Shown in pieces: positions 10,082-21,855 of a stretch of 64,000 bases of DNA. Source of the DNA: Pantoea sp. Lij88 (GTDB lineage: Bacteria; Pseudomonadota; Gammaproteobacteria; Enterobacterales; Enterobacteriaceae); contig NZ_CP118269.1 in NCBI RefSeq assembly GCF_030062155.1, positions 3,286,001-3,350,000 of the forward strand, in the 5' to 3' direction. The position numbers and the translations under genes are program-made. The first letter of the stretch is position 1; each line of letters opens with the position of its first letter. A model generated the notes under the pieces. That model made no database searches. It was not told where the DNA came from and worked only from the letters and a program-made list of their open reading frames with translations.

Positions 10082-10386
10082 AACCTTTCCATCGCGCACG
10101 CTCTGTTGCGCTCTTGTTTTCGTGTACCCGCCGCGCGAGCCGCAACGGATTTCGGCCTGTAAAAGCGCCACAGATAGTAACATTAATGTGGGGCATCCAC
10201 ACCTGGGTTTAAAGTAGCGACGTGAGAAAACGCGTGTGATTGTTCAGCAATTCAGCAGAACAGACAACGCTTTGCGAGCGAGGTCGCAGTCATCAGGCGT
10301 GTGTCAGGGAAGGCAATAAAAAAACGGCTGGCGCCGCTGACCGGAGAGGGTGTCAGCATAACCAGCCGTTTCACGTTCTGGGGTAG
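10082..10386. other. Intergenic region lpxC-secM, no gene seen
   Basis: About 305 bases with no convincing coding frame. The lpxC-proximal end holds the lpxC terminator (10312-10370). On the minus strand TGTTACTAT (TACTAT at 10179-10174) resembles an extended -10 element and could serve secM-secA; no good -35 is visible. Confidence 0.5.
10312..10370 (-). terminator. Terminator after lpxC
   Basis: AACGGCTGG (10323-10331) pairs with CCAGCCGTT (10362-10370), and inside it GCTGAC (10336-10341) pairs with GTCAGC (10352-10357), giving a long hairpin. On the minus strand it is followed by a run of T interrupted by one A, a good intrinsic terminator ending the dcw cluster transcript. Confidence 0.8.
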
Positions 10387-11304
10387 TTAAGCCAGAACCA
10401 GATTCGGTGCTTTGAATGCCACTGGCAGTTCAGCTTCGTCTTCGAAGGTTGCCCATTCCCAGGCTTCCTGCTTAGCCAGAACCGCTTGCAGCAACTTGTT
10501 GTTCAGCGCGTGGCCTGATTTGAACGCAGTGAATGCGCCAATGATGTTGTGACCACACATAAACAAGTCGCCAATCGCGTCCAGCATTTTGTGACGGACA
10601 AACTCGTCTTCAAAACGCAGGCCTTCTTCATTCAGTACGCGGAAATCATCCAGACCTATCGCACAATCTAAGCTACCGCCCAGGCACAGGCCTTTAGACT
10701 GCAGATATTCGATTTCACGCATAAAGCCAAATGTACGCGCCCGGCTTATTTGACGAACAAAGGCGTCAGCAGAGAAGTTCATCGCATAGCGCTGTGAGCT
10801 GGAATCGATAGCCGGGTGTTTAAAGTCGATGGTGAAATCGAGCGAGAAACCGTTATACGGTTTGATCTCGGCCCATTTGTCACCCTCTTCCACACGCACG
10901 GTCTGCTTAACACGCACAAATTTCTTCGCACTGTTGAGCTGCTCGATACCCGCATCCATCAGCAGATAGATAAACGGTGCTGCGCTGCCATCCATGATCG
11001 GGATTTCTGGCGCATCGACCTCAACAATAATGTTGTCGATACCCAGACCCGCCAGAGCGGCATTGAGGTGTTCAACCGTTGAAATACGCACGCCTTCATC
11101 ATTCACCAGGCAGGTACTCAGCATGGTGTCGCGCACGTATTTTGCATCAGCCGGAAAATCTACCGGTGGATTCAAGTCGGTGCGACGATAGATGACCCCG
11201 GTATTAGCCGACGCAGGGCGTAATGTCAGTGTGACTTTTTTGCCGGTATGTAAACCGACACCAGTCGCCTGAACAATACGTTTTAATGTCCTTTGTTTGA
11301 TCAT
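10387..11304 (-). CDS. lpxC: UDP-3-O-acyl-N-acetylglucosamine deacetylase
   Basis: A 305-residue zinc amidase, same length as E. coli LpxC. It catalyses the committed step of lipid A synthesis. The zinc and catalytic residues lie in [10 protein letters not shown] (His79) and [10 protein letters not shown] (His238, Asp242), with GHALNN holding the catalytic His265. The start [19 protein letters not shown] fixes ATG 11304; a few extra upstream codons are ignored. The C-terminal tail ([10 protein letters not shown]) is hydrophobic, as in the family, where it is the target of FtsH-dependent turnover. Located directly after ftsZ with its own promoter candidate. Confidence 0.98.
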   Translation of the reverse strand: MIKQRTLKRIVQATGVGLHTGKKVTLTLRPASANTGVIYRRTDLNPPVDFPADAKYVRDTMLSTCLVNDEGVRISTVEHLNAALAGLGIDNIIVEVDAPEIPIMDGSAAPFIYLLMDAGIEQLNSAKKFVRVKQTVRVEEGDKWAEIKPYNGFSLDFTIDFKHPAIDSSSQRYAMNFSADAFVRQISRARTFGFMREIEYLQSKGLCLGGSLDCAIGLDDFRVLNEEGLRFEDEFVRHKMLDAIGDLFMCGHNIIGAFTAFKSGHALNNKLLQAVLAKQEAWEWATFEDEAELPVAFKAPNLVLA

Positions 11305-11362
11305 CGTATTATCTCGCAATATCACCTTTCCGACCGCCAGTATACTTTACCAGCGGACAGAC

Positions 11363-11391
11363 ACTTTAGCACAAAGAGCGGAGAATCCCAA
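11363..11391 (-). promoter_or_regulatory. Candidate promoter for lpxC
   Basis: On the minus strand TTGGGA (11391-11386) and TAAAGT (11368-11363) are 17 bases apart in the ftsZ-lpxC gap. A TATACT (11344-11339) closer to the gene is an alternative -10. Inference from sequence only. Confidence 0.4.
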
Positions 11392-11405
11392 TTATAGGGT
11401 TAATC

Positions 11406-12560
11406 CTAGTCGGCCTGCTTACGTAAAAAGGCCGGAATATCAAGATAGTCAGGCTCTTTGTTCGACTGCGCAGCCTGGTCGTTAACGACTTTGGCAGCAG
11501 GTTTCTGCTCCTGCGGCAGCGGTGACATACCGTGCTGCTGATAGCGATGATCCATCACTGGCTGACTGGCTGGCTTGTTGGTGACCAGCGTAATTTCCGG
11601 ACGCTTGTCCATGCCGATACCGGTTGCCACCACGGTGACGCGCAGTTCGTCATTCATTTCCGGATCAAGTGAAGTACCGATTACCACGGTCGCGTTGTCA
11701 GAGGCGAAGGCGCGGATAGTGTTACCCACGGTTTCGAACTCATCCAGACGCAGGTCGAAGCCCGCAGTAATGTTGACCAGCACGCCACGCGCACCTGACA
11801 GGTCGATATCTTCCAGCAGTGGGCTGGAGATCGCCATTTCAGCCGCTTCTTCCGCACGATCTTCACCGCACGCAACGCCTGAACCCATCATCGCATAACC
11901 CATTTCGGACATGACGGTACGCACGTCAGCAAAGTCGACGTTCATCAGGCCCGGACGGGTGATCAGCTCGGCGATACCCTGGACTGCGCCTTTCAGCACG
12001 TCGTTGGCCGCACCAAATGCATCCAGCAGGGAGATACCGCGACCCAGCACTTTCAGCAGCTTGTCGTTTGGAATGGTGATCAGTGAATCGACATGCTTAG
12101 AAAGTTCAGCGATCCCCTGCTCAGCAAACGCCATGCGCTTTTTGCCTTCGAAGTTGAACGGCTTGGTGACAACAGCCACCGTCAGGATACCCAGATCCTT
12201 AGCCACTTCAGCGACCACAGGTGCTGCACCGGTACCGGTACCGCCGCCCATGCCTGCTGCGATGAAGACCATGTCTGCCCCTTCCAGCGCAGCCCGCAGT
12301 GCTTCGCGATCTTCTTCTGCAGAGTTACGGCCCACTTCCGGGTTCGCACCCGCACCCAGACCTTTGGTAATGTTATTACCGATCTGAATGGTCTGGCCGA
12401 CAGCTGTTTTACGCAGCGCTTGCGCGTCGGTATTCACAGCAAAGAATTCCACACCTTCGATACGCTCGCGTACCATGTGCTCTACGGCGTTACCGCCGCC
12501 GCCACCGACGCCGATGACTTTAATCACCGCGTCGTTGGTTAATTCCATAGGTTCAAACAT
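11406..12560 (-). CDS. ftsZ: Cell division GTPase FtsZ
   Basis: A 384-residue tubulin homologue forming the Z-ring. Seen are the N-terminal [10 protein letters not shown] loop, the tubulin signature [12 protein letters not shown], the T7 synergy segment NVDFADV, a short variable linker (about residues 320-368) and the conserved C-terminal peptide [14 protein letters not shown] that binds FtsA, ZipA and ZapD. It follows ftsA after a 71-base gap and precedes lpxC. Several promoters inside ddlB-ftsQA feed ftsZ in E. coli; I did not try to place them here. Confidence 0.98.
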   Translation of the reverse strand: MFEPMELTNDAVIKVIGVGGGGGNAVEHMVRERIEGVEFFAVNTDAQALRKTAVGQTIQIGNNITKGLGAGANPEVGRNSAEEDREALRAALEGADMVFIAAGMGGGTGTGAAPVVAEVAKDLGILTVAVVTKPFNFEGKKRMAFAEQGIAELSKHVDSLITIPNDKLLKVLGRGISLLDAFGAANDVLKGAVQGIAELITRPGLMNVDFADVRTVMSEMGYAMMGSGVACGEDRAEEAAEMAISSPLLEDIDLSGARGVLVNITAGFDLRLDEFETVGNTIRAFASDNATVVIGTSLDPEMNDELRVTVVATGIGMDKRPEITLVTNKPASQPVMDHRYQQHGMSPLPQEQKPAAKVVNDQAAQSNKEPDYLDIPAFLRKQAD

Positions 12561-12631
12561 GATTTCTCTCCGTTATGTGCCTGTCGCCTGGAGATCACTA
12601 AAGAAAACAGCATGATCCCCTTTCACAAAAA

Positions 12632-13888
12632 TTAAAACTCTTTTTTTAACCAACTGTTAATACGCTTGAACCAGTTACCTACTGAGACCCGTTTTTCGGT
12701 CTCTGCATCACCGTTCATGTGCGACTCTTTGCCGTAATGCAACAGTCCCACGGCAGTGGAGTAGTACGATTCCTGCGCATAGTCAGTCAGGCCGGTAATA
12801 TTCAGCGGCTGTCCGATACGCACCTGCGTATGGAATACGCGTTGCGCACAGGCCGCCAGTCCTTCGATTTGCGCTGCACCACCGGTCAGGACAATGCCTG
12901 CGGCTAAGTGATGCTTCACGCCCTGCTGACGCAGTTGTTCCTGTAACTGCAGAATCTCGTCATTGACCAGATTCAAAAGTTCGGTATAACGCGGCTCAAT
13001 CACTTCCGCCAGCGTCTGACGTTGCAGGCTGCGCGGTGGACGTCCACCCACGCTTGGCACTTCAACGTTCTCATCTTTGCCGACAATCGAGCCCAGCGCG
13101 CAACCATGGCGCACTTTGATCGCCTCAGCATCCGTTGGCGGTGTACCAAACGCATAGGCGATATCGCTGGTGACTACGTTGCCTGCATACGGAATCACCT
13201 TAGTGTGCCGTAAAGCGCCGCCGGTATATACGGCTATGTCCATTGTACCGCCACCAATATCGACAACACACACGCCCAGCTCACGTTCGTCTTCAGTCAG
13301 AACGGCAAAACTGGAGGCGAGACCGGCAAAAATCAGCTGATCCACTTTCAGTCCGCAGCGCTCAACGGCTTTAACGATGTTCTTCGCCATGTCGTTGTGG
13401 CAGGTGATCAGGTGCACTTTCGCCTGCATACGCACGCCGGAAAGCCCGACCGGATTCTTAATCCCTTCCTGATAGTCGATGGCGTATTCCTGAGGAATGA
13501 CATGCAGGATGCGATGCTCGTCACGTACTCTCACCGATTTGGCGGTGTGTACGACGTTCTCTACATCATCCTGAGTCACTTCCTCTTCCGAAATCGGAAC
13601 CATCCCGATTTCGTTCTGACAACTGATATGTTTGCCCGATAAAGCAAGGTAGACGGAGGAGATCTGGCAGTCTGCCATCAGCTCAGCCTGATCGATGGCG
13701 CGCTGAACGCATTTCACCACCGACTCAAGGTCGTTTACGCCACCTTTATCCATACCACGGGAAGGACAGCTGCCCACCCCAATAATGTTGACCATACCAT
13801 CGGGCAGAATTTCCCCAACCAGGGCGGCAACCTTCGCAGTGCCGATTTCGAGTCCAACTACCAGTTTTCTGTCCGTTGCCTTGATCAT
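12632..13888 (-). CDS. ftsA: Cell division actin homologue FtsA
   Basis: A 418-residue actin-fold ATPase that tethers FtsZ to the membrane and recruits later division proteins. Motifs include [16 protein letters not shown] (phosphate 1), [14 protein letters not shown] (phosphate 2) and [12 protein letters not shown] (adenosine site). The C-terminus [13 protein letters not shown] is the amphipathic membrane-targeting helix. Its start overlaps the ftsQ stop by four bases. Confidence 0.98.
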   Translation of the reverse strand: MIKATDRKLVVGLEIGTAKVAALVGEILPDGMVNIIGVGSCPSRGMDKGGVNDLESVVKCVQRAIDQAELMADCQISSVYLALSGKHISCQNEIGMVPISEEEVTQDDVENVVHTAKSVRVRDEHRILHVIPQEYAIDYQEGIKNPVGLSGVRMQAKVHLITCHNDMAKNIVKAVERCGLKVDQLIFAGLASSFAVLTEDERELGVCVVDIGGGTMDIAVYTGGALRHTKVIPYAGNVVTSDIAYAFGTPPTDAEAIKVRHGCALGSIVGKDENVEVPSVGGRPPRSLQRQTLAEVIEPRYTELLNLVNDEILQLQEQLRQQGVKHHLAAGIVLTGGAAQIEGLAACAQRVFHTQVRIGQPLNITGLTDYAQESYYSTAVGLLHYGKESHMNGDAETEKRVSVGNWFKRINSWLKKEF

Positions 13889-14724
13889 TGTTGTTTAGCC
13901 TGTGCCTGGTTCTGTTGCTGATTACTGTCCTGTGGCTCCATCACGACCGGTGTCCAGCCAACAGAAGCGCCAGAGTCGTATCGCAAATCCACGTAGCTGA
14001 TACGTTTGCTCTCGTTCTGACCTTGCTGCTGCAGCACCGGGTAGAGCTCAATAAAGCGATTCAGTCGTTTCATGGTGTCGCTGCGTCCCAGTTCGATACG
14101 TACATCATCGCTGGTGACCAGCTGCCATGAACGACGCGCCGTCATCGACGCCACCTTCAGGGTAAACTTCCGGGCTTTCAGCACATCATCCATGCTGTGA
14201 TAGCCCGCCAGGACCTCTTTCTCACTCCCTTCCGGCCCATACAACATCGGCAGTGTCTCTTTGCCGACATGGCTGGCGGGTACGCTGAAGGCGTTTCCAT
14301 CAGCGTCCACCATATGCAAATCGTTCCAGCGCGCCACCGGCGTGTACTCCACCAGATGGATCTTCAGTTCGTCCGGCCACTGCTTACGCACGCTGACCTG
14401 TTTAATCCACGGCAGTCGCTCAATCTGCTGCTGCAGGATGTCCACGTTCTGAGACATAAAAGTCCCGGGCGGACCCAGCGACAAAATCGCCTGACGAATA
14501 TCGTCGTGGGTGGTGTAGTGCGTCTGTCCTGTCACCACCAGCTTTGACAACGGCAGCCGTGATGCATCGTTCATCCACTTCAGCACCACCAGCCCGCCAG
14601 CAACCATAATCCCGATGACGATCAGCAGGAAAAAAATGCCGAACAGTCGGGCTCCGTTACTGCGCCCGGTGCGAATACGCTCCTGCGGTTCACGGTTTCG
14701 AACTCTCATCGCCGCCTGTGACAT
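13885..14724 (-). CDS. ftsQ: Division septum protein FtsQ
   Basis: A 279-residue bitopic membrane protein: short cytoplasmic N-terminus rich in Arg, one transmembrane span around residues 25-48 ([22 protein letters not shown]), a POTRA domain ([18 protein letters not shown]) and a beta domain binding FtsB/FtsL. It links early and late divisome components. ATG 14724 ([10 protein letters not shown]) matches the family start; upstream in-frame codons lie inside ddlB and are rejected. It starts one base after the ddlB stop and overlaps ftsA. Confidence 0.97.
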   Translation of the reverse strand: MSQAAMRVRNREPQERIRTGRSNGARLFGIFFLLIVIGIMVAGGLVVLKWMNDASRLPLSKLVVTGQTHYTTHDDIRQAILSLGPPGTFMSQNVDILQQQIERLPWIKQVSVRKQWPDELKIHLVEYTPVARWNDLHMVDADGNAFSVPASHVGKETLPMLYGPEGSEKEVLAGYHSMDDVLKARKFTLKVASMTARRSWQLVTSDDVRIELGRSDTMKRLNRFIELYPVLQQQGQNESKRISYVDLRYDSGASVGWTPVVMEPQDSNQQQNQAQAKQQ

Positions 14725-14725
14725 A

Positions 14726-15646
14726 TCAGTCGGCCAGCTCCAGAATATGGGCAACCAGATGCGGGAAACGCATGCCCGCCTGTTTCGCTGCCATAGGAAC
14801 CAGGCTGTGGCTGGTCATGCCCGGCGAGGTATTGGCTTCCAGTAACTGAAAGCGCCCTTCCCCGTCGGTCATCACATCAACCCGTCCCCAGCCGCGACAT
14901 CCCAGCGCACGCCAGGCCGCCAGCACCAGCTGCTGCAATTCAGCTTCACGTTCAGCGCTTAAGTCGGCCGGACAGACGTACTGAGTATCGTCAGAAATGT
15001 ATTTAGCTTCATAGTCATAGAACTCACTGGCGCTCTTTATTTCAATTGAGGGCAGAATGCGATCGCCCACAATGGCGACGGTGTACTCCGCGCCGCTAAG
15101 AAATGCCTCGACAAGCACGTCATTGTCGTACTTAAACGCCATCTCCAGTGCCGCTGGCAGCGCGCTCAGATCGTTAACCCGACTGATTCCCACGCTGGAG
15201 CCTTCACAGGCTGGCTTCACAAACAATGGCAGGCCAAGCGCTGCAATCGCCGCGTTGCTCTCCACATCCAGCCCGGCATCAAACTGCTGACGCGTCAGCC
15301 AGACAAACTTTCCTGACGGTAAACCGCGACCCTGCCACAGCAGTTTGGTACGCAGCTTATCCATGGTCACGGCCGATGCCATTACGCCGCTGCCGGTGTA
15401 AGGCAGTTGCAGGAACTCCAGCACCGCCTGCATTGTGCCATCTTCACCGCCCCGGCCATGCAGCGCGATAAAGGCTTTGGTGAATCCCTGCTCTTTCAGC
15501 GTCAGTACGGAGACATCACGGGTATCGATGCCATGCGCATCAATCCCCATTTCCCGCAATCCGGCAATCACTGCCTGACCCGAGTTGAGTGAAACCTCGC
15601 GCTCTGCCGAGGTGCCGCCCATTAAGACTGCAACTTTATCCGCCAT
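14726..15646 (-). CDS. ddlB: D-alanine--D-alanine ligase B
   Basis: A 306-residue ATP-grasp ligase, same length as E. coli DdlB, making the D-Ala-D-Ala dipeptide that MurF attaches to the UDP-muramyl tripeptide. Seen are [16 protein letters not shown] at the N-terminus, the HGRGGEDGT loop, PCEGSSVG-type serine loop (residues around 150) and [15 protein letters not shown] near the C-terminus. ATG 15646 starts inside the 3' end of murC (11-base overlap), the usual murC-ddlB arrangement. Confidence 0.97.
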   Translation of the reverse strand: MADKVAVLMGGTSAEREVSLNSGQAVIAGLREMGIDAHGIDTRDVSVLTLKEQGFTKAFIALHGRGGEDGTMQAVLEFLQLPYTGSGVMASAVTMDKLRTKLLWQGRGLPSGKFVWLTRQQFDAGLDVESNAAIAALGLPLFVKPACEGSSVGISRVNDLSALPAALEMAFKYDNDVLVEAFLSGAEYTVAIVGDRILPSIEIKSASEFYDYEAKYISDDTQYVCPADLSAEREAELQQLVLAAWRALGCRGWGRVDVMTDGEGRFQLLEANTSPGMTSHSLVPMAAKQAGMRFPHLVAHILELAD

Positions 15647-17114
15647 GACGATCCTCCGCTTTGCGTTCCGGCTGGAGCTTAGTGTCCGCCAGCTTGCGGG
15701 CAACTTTGCCGACGTTACCGGCACCCTGCACCAGAATCAGGTCATTGCCTGACAGCAGCGGCGCCAGCATCTCCGGCAGCGCGTCATGTTCCGGCACCAG
15801 AATCGGATCAACCTTACCCCGGTTACGAATGGCACGGCACAGCGAACGGCTGTCAGCGCCTGGAATCGCCGTCTCGCCGGCGGAGTAAACATCCAGCATC
15901 AGCAACACATCGACATGCGACAGCACGTTAGCGAAATCATCAAACAGATCGCGCGTACGGCTGTAACGGTGCGGCTGAAACACCATCACCAGTTTTTTAT
16001 CCGGCCAGCCCGCGCGCGCGGCTTTGATCGTCGCGTCAACTTCGGTTGGGTGATGACCGTAATCATCCACCAGCATCGCGGTGCCCGGCTGTCCGTTAAC
16101 CGGCTCTGTCGGGAATTCACCCAGCAGATCAAAGCGACGGCCGGTGCCCTGGAAACTCTCCAGCGCAGCCAGGATGGCATTGTCTTCAATGCCCTCTTCC
16201 GTGGCGACGGCGACAGCGGCTGCCGCGTTCAGGGCGTTATGGCGACCCGGCGCGTTCAGCGTAATCTGCAGCGGCGCTTTGTCCTGACGGATCAGGGTGA
16301 AATGCCCCTGCGCGCCGCTCTGCTCGTAGTTTTCAATGCGCAGATCCGCATCGTCACTGAAACCGTATGTGGTGATATGACGACCCACGCGCGGGATCAG
16401 GTCACGGATAACCGCATCATCCACACACATCACCGCACGACCGTAAAACGGCAGGTTGTGCAGGAAATTAATAAACGTCTGCTTCAGGTTCTCAAAATCG
16501 CCCTGATAGGTGTCCATATGGTCAGCTTCGATGTTGGTCACAATCGCCACCATCGGCTGCAGATGCAGGAACGACGCATCGCTCTCATCCGCTTCAGCAA
16601 TCAGATACCGGCTGTGACCCAGACGGGCATGGGTACCTGCTGCTTTAACCAGTCCACCGTTAACGAAGGTCGGATCGAGCCCCGCTTCCGCATAAATACT
16701 CGACACCATCGCCGTGGTCGTCGTTTTGCCATGCGTACCCGCGACGGCGATGCCGTGACGGAAACGCATCAGCTCAGCCAGCATCTCCGCGCGACGGATC
16801 ACCGGGATACGCTGTTCGCGTGCCGCTAACAGTTCCGGGTTGTCCTGCGAAACGGCGCTGGAAACAACCACCACGCTTGCATCGGTCACGTTTTCGGGGC
16901 GATGGTTAAAATAAATGGTGGCACCCAGCGCAATCAGGTTCTGCGTCACCGGGTTAGGGGCCAGATCTGAACCGCTGATATGGTAGCCTTCATTTGCTAA
17001 CACTTCGGCAATACCGCCCATGCCAGCACCGCCGATGCCGACAAAATGGATGTGCCGGACGCGACGCATCTCGGGCACGATAGAACGCAGTTTTGCCAAT
17101 TGTTGTGTATTCAT
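15636..17114 (-). CDS. murC: UDP-N-acetylmuramate--L-alanine ligase
   Basis: A 492-residue Mur ligase adding L-Ala to UDP-MurNAc, the first amino-acid step of peptidoglycan precursor synthesis. The N-terminal Rossmann motif [17 protein letters not shown] binds the UDP moiety, [11 protein letters not shown] (about residues 124-134) is the P-loop, and [13 protein letters not shown] and [10 protein letters not shown] mark the central and C-terminal ligase domains. Preceded by murG with a 70-base gap and overlapping ddlB. Confidence 0.98.
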   Translation of the reverse strand: MNTQQLAKLRSIVPEMRRVRHIHFVGIGGAGMGGIAEVLANEGYHISGSDLAPNPVTQNLIALGATIYFNHRPENVTDASVVVVSSAVSQDNPELLAAREQRIPVIRRAEMLAELMRFRHGIAVAGTHGKTTTTAMVSSIYAEAGLDPTFVNGGLVKAAGTHARLGHSRYLIAEADESDASFLHLQPMVAIVTNIEADHMDTYQGDFENLKQTFINFLHNLPFYGRAVMCVDDAVIRDLIPRVGRHITTYGFSDDADLRIENYEQSGAQGHFTLIRQDKAPLQITLNAPGRHNALNAAAAVAVATEEGIEDNAILAALESFQGTGRRFDLLGEFPTEPVNGQPGTAMLVDDYGHHPTEVDATIKAARAGWPDKKLVMVFQPHRYSRTRDLFDDFANVLSHVDVLLMLDVYSAGETAIPGADSRSLCRAIRNRGKVDPILVPEHDALPEMLAPLLSGNDLILVQGAGNVGKVARKLADTKLQPERKAEDRHGG

Positions 17115-17184
17115 CGCTCTCTGTTACCTGCTATTTCAGTTTGTACCCAATCCGGGTACAGGTCAGACGCGCTGACCGGAATGA

Positions 17185-18243
17185 TTACTTTGCGGCGCGA
17201 GCCACTTCCTGAGCGACCCGTTCAGTCGCATCGGGAATCGCCACCTGACGGGCCTGCTCAGCCATCGTCAGCAGTGTTGCGCGATCCCAGTGGCGTAGCA
17301 GATCCGCTACAGCCTCCGCAGTAAACTGCGGCTGCTCATAAATTCTGGCGGCGCCCGCTTTCTCCAGCGGCAGCGCGTTCCAGTACTGCTGGCGATCTTT
17401 ATGCTGAAACGGCACGAAAATCGCCGGTAAACCGGCGGCAGCGACTTCGCTCACGGTTAACGCGCCGGAGCGGCACACCACTACATCAGCCCAGGCATAA
17501 GCAGCGGCCATATCATCAATAAACTCGGTCACCTTGTGTTGCGTCTGACCGACCTGCTGATACGCTTTCTCTGCTTCGGACAATGCCCCTTTACCGGTCT
17601 GATGCCACAGGGTGATCTCATCACCCACCAGCGCCGCAACCTGCGGCAGCGTCTGGTTCAGTATCCGAGCGCCCTGGCTTCCGCCAATCACCAGCACCCG
17701 AATCGGGCCATGACGATCCGCCAGACGTTGCGCGGGTAAAGGCAGAGCCAGAACATCAGTACGAACCGGATTCCCCACCACATCGGCGGCAGGAAACGCG
17801 CCCGGAAACGCCTGCAAAACTTTGGTGGCGATTTTCGCCAGCCATTTATTGGTCAGGCCGGCAATACCGTTCTGCTCATGCAGCACCACCGGAATACCGC
17901 AGCTCCAGGCCGCTAAGCCGCCGGGGCCGGAAACATAGCCGCCCATGCCCAGCACCACATCCGGCTGCCAGGCTTTCATGATGCGACGCGCCTGACGCCA
18001 TGCGTTGAAGATGCGCAGCGGCGCCAGCAGCAATGCTTTCATGCCTTTCCCGCGAAGTCCGCTGATGCGGATGAAGTCGATGTCGATGCCATGCTTTGGC
18101 ACCAGATCGGCTTCCATACGGTCGGCGGTGCCTAACCAGCGAACCTGCCAGCCCTGTTCCATCAGATGATGGGCGACAGCCAGACCGGGAAAAACATGTC
18201 CGCCGGTTCCGCCTGCCATCACCATCAATCGCTTACCGCTCAT
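17185..18243 (-). CDS. murG: Lipid II synthase, UDP-GlcNAc transferase MurG
   Basis: A 352-residue GT-B glycosyltransferase (E. coli 355) that adds GlcNAc to lipid I on the inner face of the cytoplasmic membrane. The glycine-rich loop [16 protein letters not shown] near the start, [13 protein letters not shown], and the nucleotide-sugar signature [22 protein letters not shown] are all present. It overlaps the ftsW stop by four bases, so lipid II synthesis and its proposed transport partner are translationally coupled. Confidence 0.98.
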   Translation of the reverse strand: MSGKRLMVMAGGTGGHVFPGLAVAHHLMEQGWQVRWLGTADRMEADLVPKHGIDIDFIRISGLRGKGMKALLLAPLRIFNAWRQARRIMKAWQPDVVLGMGGYVSGPGGLAAWSCGIPVVLHEQNGIAGLTNKWLAKIATKVLQAFPGAFPAADVVGNPVRTDVLALPLPAQRLADRHGPIRVLVIGGSQGARILNQTLPQVAALVGDEITLWHQTGKGALSEAEKAYQQVGQTQHKVTEFIDDMAAAYAWADVVVCRSGALTVSEVAAAGLPAIFVPFQHKDRQQYWNALPLEKAGAARIYEQPQFTAEAVADLLRHWDRATLLTMAEQARQVAIPDATERVAQEVARAAK

Positions 18244-19454
18244 CGACCACCTCGGGTAAACGCCTGCGCTTTCGCCAGGCGCGTTTCATAATCTATGCGT
18301 AATAAAAAGACGATGGCGGTCGACATAATGATCAGACTCGACCCACCGTAACTGATCAGCGGTAAGGTCAGACCTTTGGTCGGTAACATACCGGCGGCAG
18401 CCCCGACGTTAACCAGCGCCTGGAAGCTGAACCAGACACCGATTGAACAGGCTAAAAAGCCGGAAAAACGCTGATCCAGTTCCAGAGCACGACGGCCAAT
18501 CGACATCGCACGAAAAGCGACGAAGAATACCATTAAAAGTGCCATTACCACACCGACGTAGCCGAGTTCTTCCCCGATGATGGCGAAAATAAAGTCGGTA
18601 TGCGCTTCCGGCAGATATTCCAGCTTTTGCACGGAGTTACCGAGTCCCTGCCCCCAGAATTCACCGCGGCCAAATGCCATCAGTGACTGGGTTAACTGGT
18701 AGCCGCTACCAAAGGGATCTTCCCACGGATTCCAGAACGACGTCACACGACGCATACGGTAAGGTTCTGCAATGATCAGCAGAATTACCGCAAAGATGCC
18801 GGAGCCGATGATGGCCATGAACTGCCACAGCTTGGCACCCGCCAGGAACAGCATCGCCAGCGTAGTCACAAACAGCACCACCACCGTACCGAGGTCCGGC
18901 TGCGCCAGCAGTAATACCGCCAGCACAACCATCACGCCCATCGGCTTACAGAAGCCCCAGAAGTTGTTACGCACCTCTTCCACTTTGCGCACCAGGTAGC
19001 TGGCGAGATAGCAGAACAGGGAGAGCTTCGACAGCTCAGCAGGCTGGATACGCAGTGGACCCAGTGCGATCCAGCGCGATGCACCGTTGACCGAGCTACC
19101 GACCACCAGAACAATCAGCAGCATCGCCACCGTGACCATCAGCATCACGTTGCTGTACCGCTGCCAGAAATCCATCGGCACCCGCAGTGTGACCAGCGCC
19201 ATACCCAACGCCAGCACGATGTAGAAAGCATCACGCTTGGCGAAGTAAAAGAGATCGTCATTCAGACGCTGACCCACCGGCATTGATGCCGACGTCACCA
19301 TCACAAATCCAATCACTGCCAGGCCCAGCGTCAGCCATAGCAGTGTGCGGTCATAGAGCACCAGCGAAGAGTCATCACTTTCGCGTGCGCCCATGACCCA
19401 GTCTTTCAGGCGTCCTGAGAAATAGCCCGCCAGTCCGGCGCCAGGAATACGCAT
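18240..19454 (-). CDS. ftsW: Septal peptidoglycan polymerase FtsW (SEDS family)
   Basis: A 404-residue integral membrane protein with about ten spans. SEDS features visible include [20 protein letters not shown] at the first span, LKLGIQPAE-like block here [18 protein letters not shown], and the C-terminal [14 protein letters not shown]. FtsW polymerises lipid II at the septum in partnership with the transpeptidase FtsI encoded in the same cluster. Its ATG shares bases with the murD TGA (TGATG). Confidence 0.98.
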   Translation of the reverse strand: MRIPGAGLAGYFSGRLKDWVMGARESDDSSLVLYDRTLLWLTLGLAVIGFVMVTSASMPVGQRLNDDLFYFAKRDAFYIVLALGMALVTLRVPMDFWQRYSNVMLMVTVAMLLIVLVVGSSVNGASRWIALGPLRIQPAELSKLSLFCYLASYLVRKVEEVRNNFWGFCKPMGVMVVLAVLLLAQPDLGTVVVLFVTTLAMLFLAGAKLWQFMAIIGSGIFAVILLIIAEPYRMRRVTSFWNPWEDPFGSGYQLTQSLMAFGRGEFWGQGLGNSVQKLEYLPEAHTDFIFAIIGEELGYVGVVMALLMVFFVAFRAMSIGRRALELDQRFSGFLACSIGVWFSFQALVNVGAAAGMLPTKGLTLPLISYGGSSLIIMSTAIVFLLRIDYETRLAKAQAFTRGGR

Positions 19455-20770
19455 CAGCTCAGCTCCTTCGCCAGTTGCGCGAACTGCTCACCGCGCTGTT
19501 CAAAGTTACGGAACTGGTCAAGGCTGGCGCAGGCTGGAGAAAGCAGAACCATATCGCCTGCTTTAACCTGCGGTGCGATCTGCTCCATCGCCTGTCGCAG
19601 GGTTTCAGTACGCACGGCAATCTCAGGACGCAGCGCGGCCAGCTCATCGCCGTCACGGCCAAAGCAATACAGACGCACATTGTCGCCCTGCAGCCACGGA
19701 ATCAGCGGCGTAAAATCGGCTGACTTACCGTCACCGCCCATCAGCAGCCACAGCGTTCCCTTTACCTGCAGGCCATTCAGCGCCGCTTCGGTGCTGCCGA
19801 CGTTGGTCGCTTTGGAGTCATTGATCCAGCGTACGCCCTGATGCTCATGAACCAGCTGAAAGCGATGCGCCAGGCCGTTAAAGTGCGTTAAGGCCGCCAG
19901 GCTTGACGCGCGTGGCAGACCGACCGCATCGGCCAGCGCCAGTGCCGCCAGTGCGTTGGTATAGTTGTGCTGTCCCACCATCTTCATCTCAGCGGTGTTC
20001 AGGACTTTCTCGCCTTTCACCCGCAGCCAGATACTGCCCTGCTGCTTGTTGAGGTGGTAGTCACCGAAGTCGACACCAAAGCTGACGCAGCGGGTATCCG
20101 CGCCGCGGACCGGCATTGTCAGCGCATCATCGGCGTTAACGATGCAGATCCGGGCGTTCTCATAGATGCGCAGCTTGGCGGCGCGATACTGCTGCATGCC
20201 CAGCGGATAGCGATCCATATGGTCTTCGCTGACGTTGAGTACCGTTGCCGCAGCCGCTTTCAGACTGTAAGTGGTCTCAAGCTGGAAGCTGGAGAGTTCC
20301 AGCACATAGAGTTGCGCCGGTGATTGCAGCAGACTCAGCGCGGGCAGACCAATATTGCCGCCGACGCCCACCTGCCAGCCTGCGGCTTTCGCCATTTCGC
20401 CCACCAGGGTGGTGACGGTGCTTTTACCGTTGGAGCCGGTGATGGCCACTATAGGTGCCGTTGCTTCGCGGCAGAACAGCTCAATGTCACCCACGATTTC
20501 GATTCCGGCTTCGACGGCTTCGCTCAGAATCGGATGCGCCAGCGCGACGCCAGGGCTGGCAACAATCAGATCGGCCGCCAGCAGCCAGTCACCGTTGATG
20601 CCGCCCAGGTGACGTTCAACCTGCCCGGGCAATTTTTCCAGCCCCGGCGGCGAGACACGGGTGTCCATCACGCGAGGCGTTACGCCCTGCGCTAAAAAGA
20701 AATCAACACAGGAGAGCCCGGTAAGGCCCAGCCCGATGATGACCACTTTTCTACCCCGATAGTCAGCCAT
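19454..20770 (-). CDS. murD: UDP-N-acetylmuramoyl-L-alanine--D-glutamate ligase
   Basis: A 438-residue Mur ligase, same length as E. coli MurD, adding D-Glu as the second residue of the stem peptide. Features: [17 protein letters not shown]ossmann start, P-loop [14 protein letters not shown] near residue 110, the Lys-carrying central region ([11 protein letters not shown]) and [21 protein letters not shown] in the C-terminal domain. It starts two bases after mraY ends and shares its stop with the ftsW start. Confidence 0.98.
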   Translation of the reverse strand: MADYRGRKVVIIGLGLTGLSCVDFFLAQGVTPRVMDTRVSPPGLEKLPGQVERHLGGINGDWLLAADLIVASPGVALAHPILSEAVEAGIEIVGDIELFCREATAPIVAITGSNGKSTVTTLVGEMAKAAGWQVGVGGNIGLPALSLLQSPAQLYVLELSSFQLETTYSLKAAAATVLNVSEDHMDRYPLGMQQYRAAKLRIYENARICIVNADDALTMPVRGADTRCVSFGVDFGDYHLNKQQGSIWLRVKGEKVLNTAEMKMVGQHNYTNALAALALADAVGLPRASSLAALTHFNGLAHRFQLVHEHQGVRWINDSKATNVGSTEAALNGLQVKGTLWLLMGGDGKSADFTPLIPWLQGDNVRLYCFGRDGDELAALRPEIAVRTETLRQAMEQIAPQVKAGDMVLLSPACASLDQFRNFEQRGEQFAQLAKELS

Positions 20771-20772
20771 GA

Positions 20773-21855
20773 TTAACGCACCTTCAGCGTGGCCAGGCCA
20801 ATCAGCACCAGCATTAGCGAAATAATCCAGAAGCGCACAATGACGCGCGGTTCCGGCCAGCCCTTAAGTTCATAGTGGTGATGGATCGGCGCCATGCGGA
20901 AAATACGCTGGCCGCGCAACTTAAACGATCCCACCTGCAGGATCACCGACAGCGTTTCAACTACAAACACGCCGCCCATGATCACCAGTAAAAATTCCTG
21001 ACGCAGTAACACCGCGATGGTGCCCAGCGCGCCGCCTAACGCCAGCGAGCCGACATCGCCCATAAAGACCTGAGCCGGGTAGGTGTTGAACCACAGGAAG
21101 CCCAGCCCTGCCCCGACGATGGCGGTACAGACAATCACCAGTTCACCGGCGTGCCGCAGATAGGGAATGTGAAGATATTCAGCAAACTTCACGTTACCGG
21201 TTGCCCAGGCAACCAGCGCAAAGCCCGCGGCAACAAAGACGGTTGGCATAATCGCCAGGCCATCCAGACCATCGGTCAGATTGACCGCGTTACCGGTGCC
21301 GACAATCACAAAGTAGGCCAGCAGCACATAAAACAGCCCTAACTGCGGCATGATGTCTTTGAAAAATGGCACGACAAGTTGGGTTGCGGGGGTATCTTTG
21401 CCCGCCGCATAAAGCCCGAACGCAACGCCCAGTGAAATCACCGACATCCAGAAATATTTCCAGCGGGCGATCAGGCCTTTAGTGTCTTTGCGCACCACTT
21501 TGCGGTAGTCATCGACAAAGCCGATGATGCCAAAGCCAATTAACACGAACAGCACGCACCAGACATAGGGATTCGACGGATACGCCCACATCAGCACCGA
21601 AATGGTGATGGAGGTCAGAATCATGATGCCGCCCATCGTAGGCGTGCCGCGCTTACTGAAATGCGATTCCGGGCCATCGTTACGGACAACCTGGCCAATC
21701 TGTAATTTCTGCAGCCACGCAATCAGACGCGGCCCCATCCAGAGAGAGATAAATAGTGCAGTCAGCAGGCTGACAATGGCGCGAAACGTCAGATAGGAAA
21801 AGACGTTGAAGCCTGAATAAAAAGCGACCAGATGCTCGGCCAGCCAAACTAACAT
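20773..21855 (-). CDS. mraY: Phospho-N-acetylmuramoyl-pentapeptide transferase MraY
   Basis: A 360-residue polytopic enzyme, same length as E. coli MraY, transferring phospho-MurNAc-pentapeptide to undecaprenyl phosphate to give lipid I. It has about ten transmembrane spans. Catalytic and metal residues lie in GFVDDYRKV (Asp pair near 115), [13 protein letters not shown], and [12 protein letters not shown], and the substrate-binding [10 protein letters not shown] loop near residue 323 is intact. Overlaps the murF stop by seven bases. Confidence 0.98.
   Translation of the reverse strand: MLVWLAEHLVAFYSGFNVFSYLTFRAIVSLLTALFISLWMGPRLIAWLQKLQIGQVVRNDGPESHFSKRGTPTMGGIMILTSITISVLMWAYPSNPYVWCVLFVLIGFGIIGFVDDYRKVVRKDTKGLIARWKYFWMSVISLGVAFGLYAAGKDTPATQLVVPFFKDIMPQLGLFYVLLAYFVIVGTGNAVNLTDGLDGLAIMPTVFVAAGFALVAWATGNVKFAEYLHIPYLRHAGELVIVCTAIVGAGLGFLWFNTYPAQVFMGDVGSLALGGALGTIAVLLRQEFLLVIMGGVFVVETLSVILQVGSFKLRGQRIFRMAPIHHHYELKGWPEPRVIVRFWIISLMLVLIGLATLKVR

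Noticed and set aside
15786..16829. Long plus-strand open frame opposite murC
   Set aside because: Antisense to an essential conserved gene; composition rich in Arg, His and Gln, as expected from the complementary strand.
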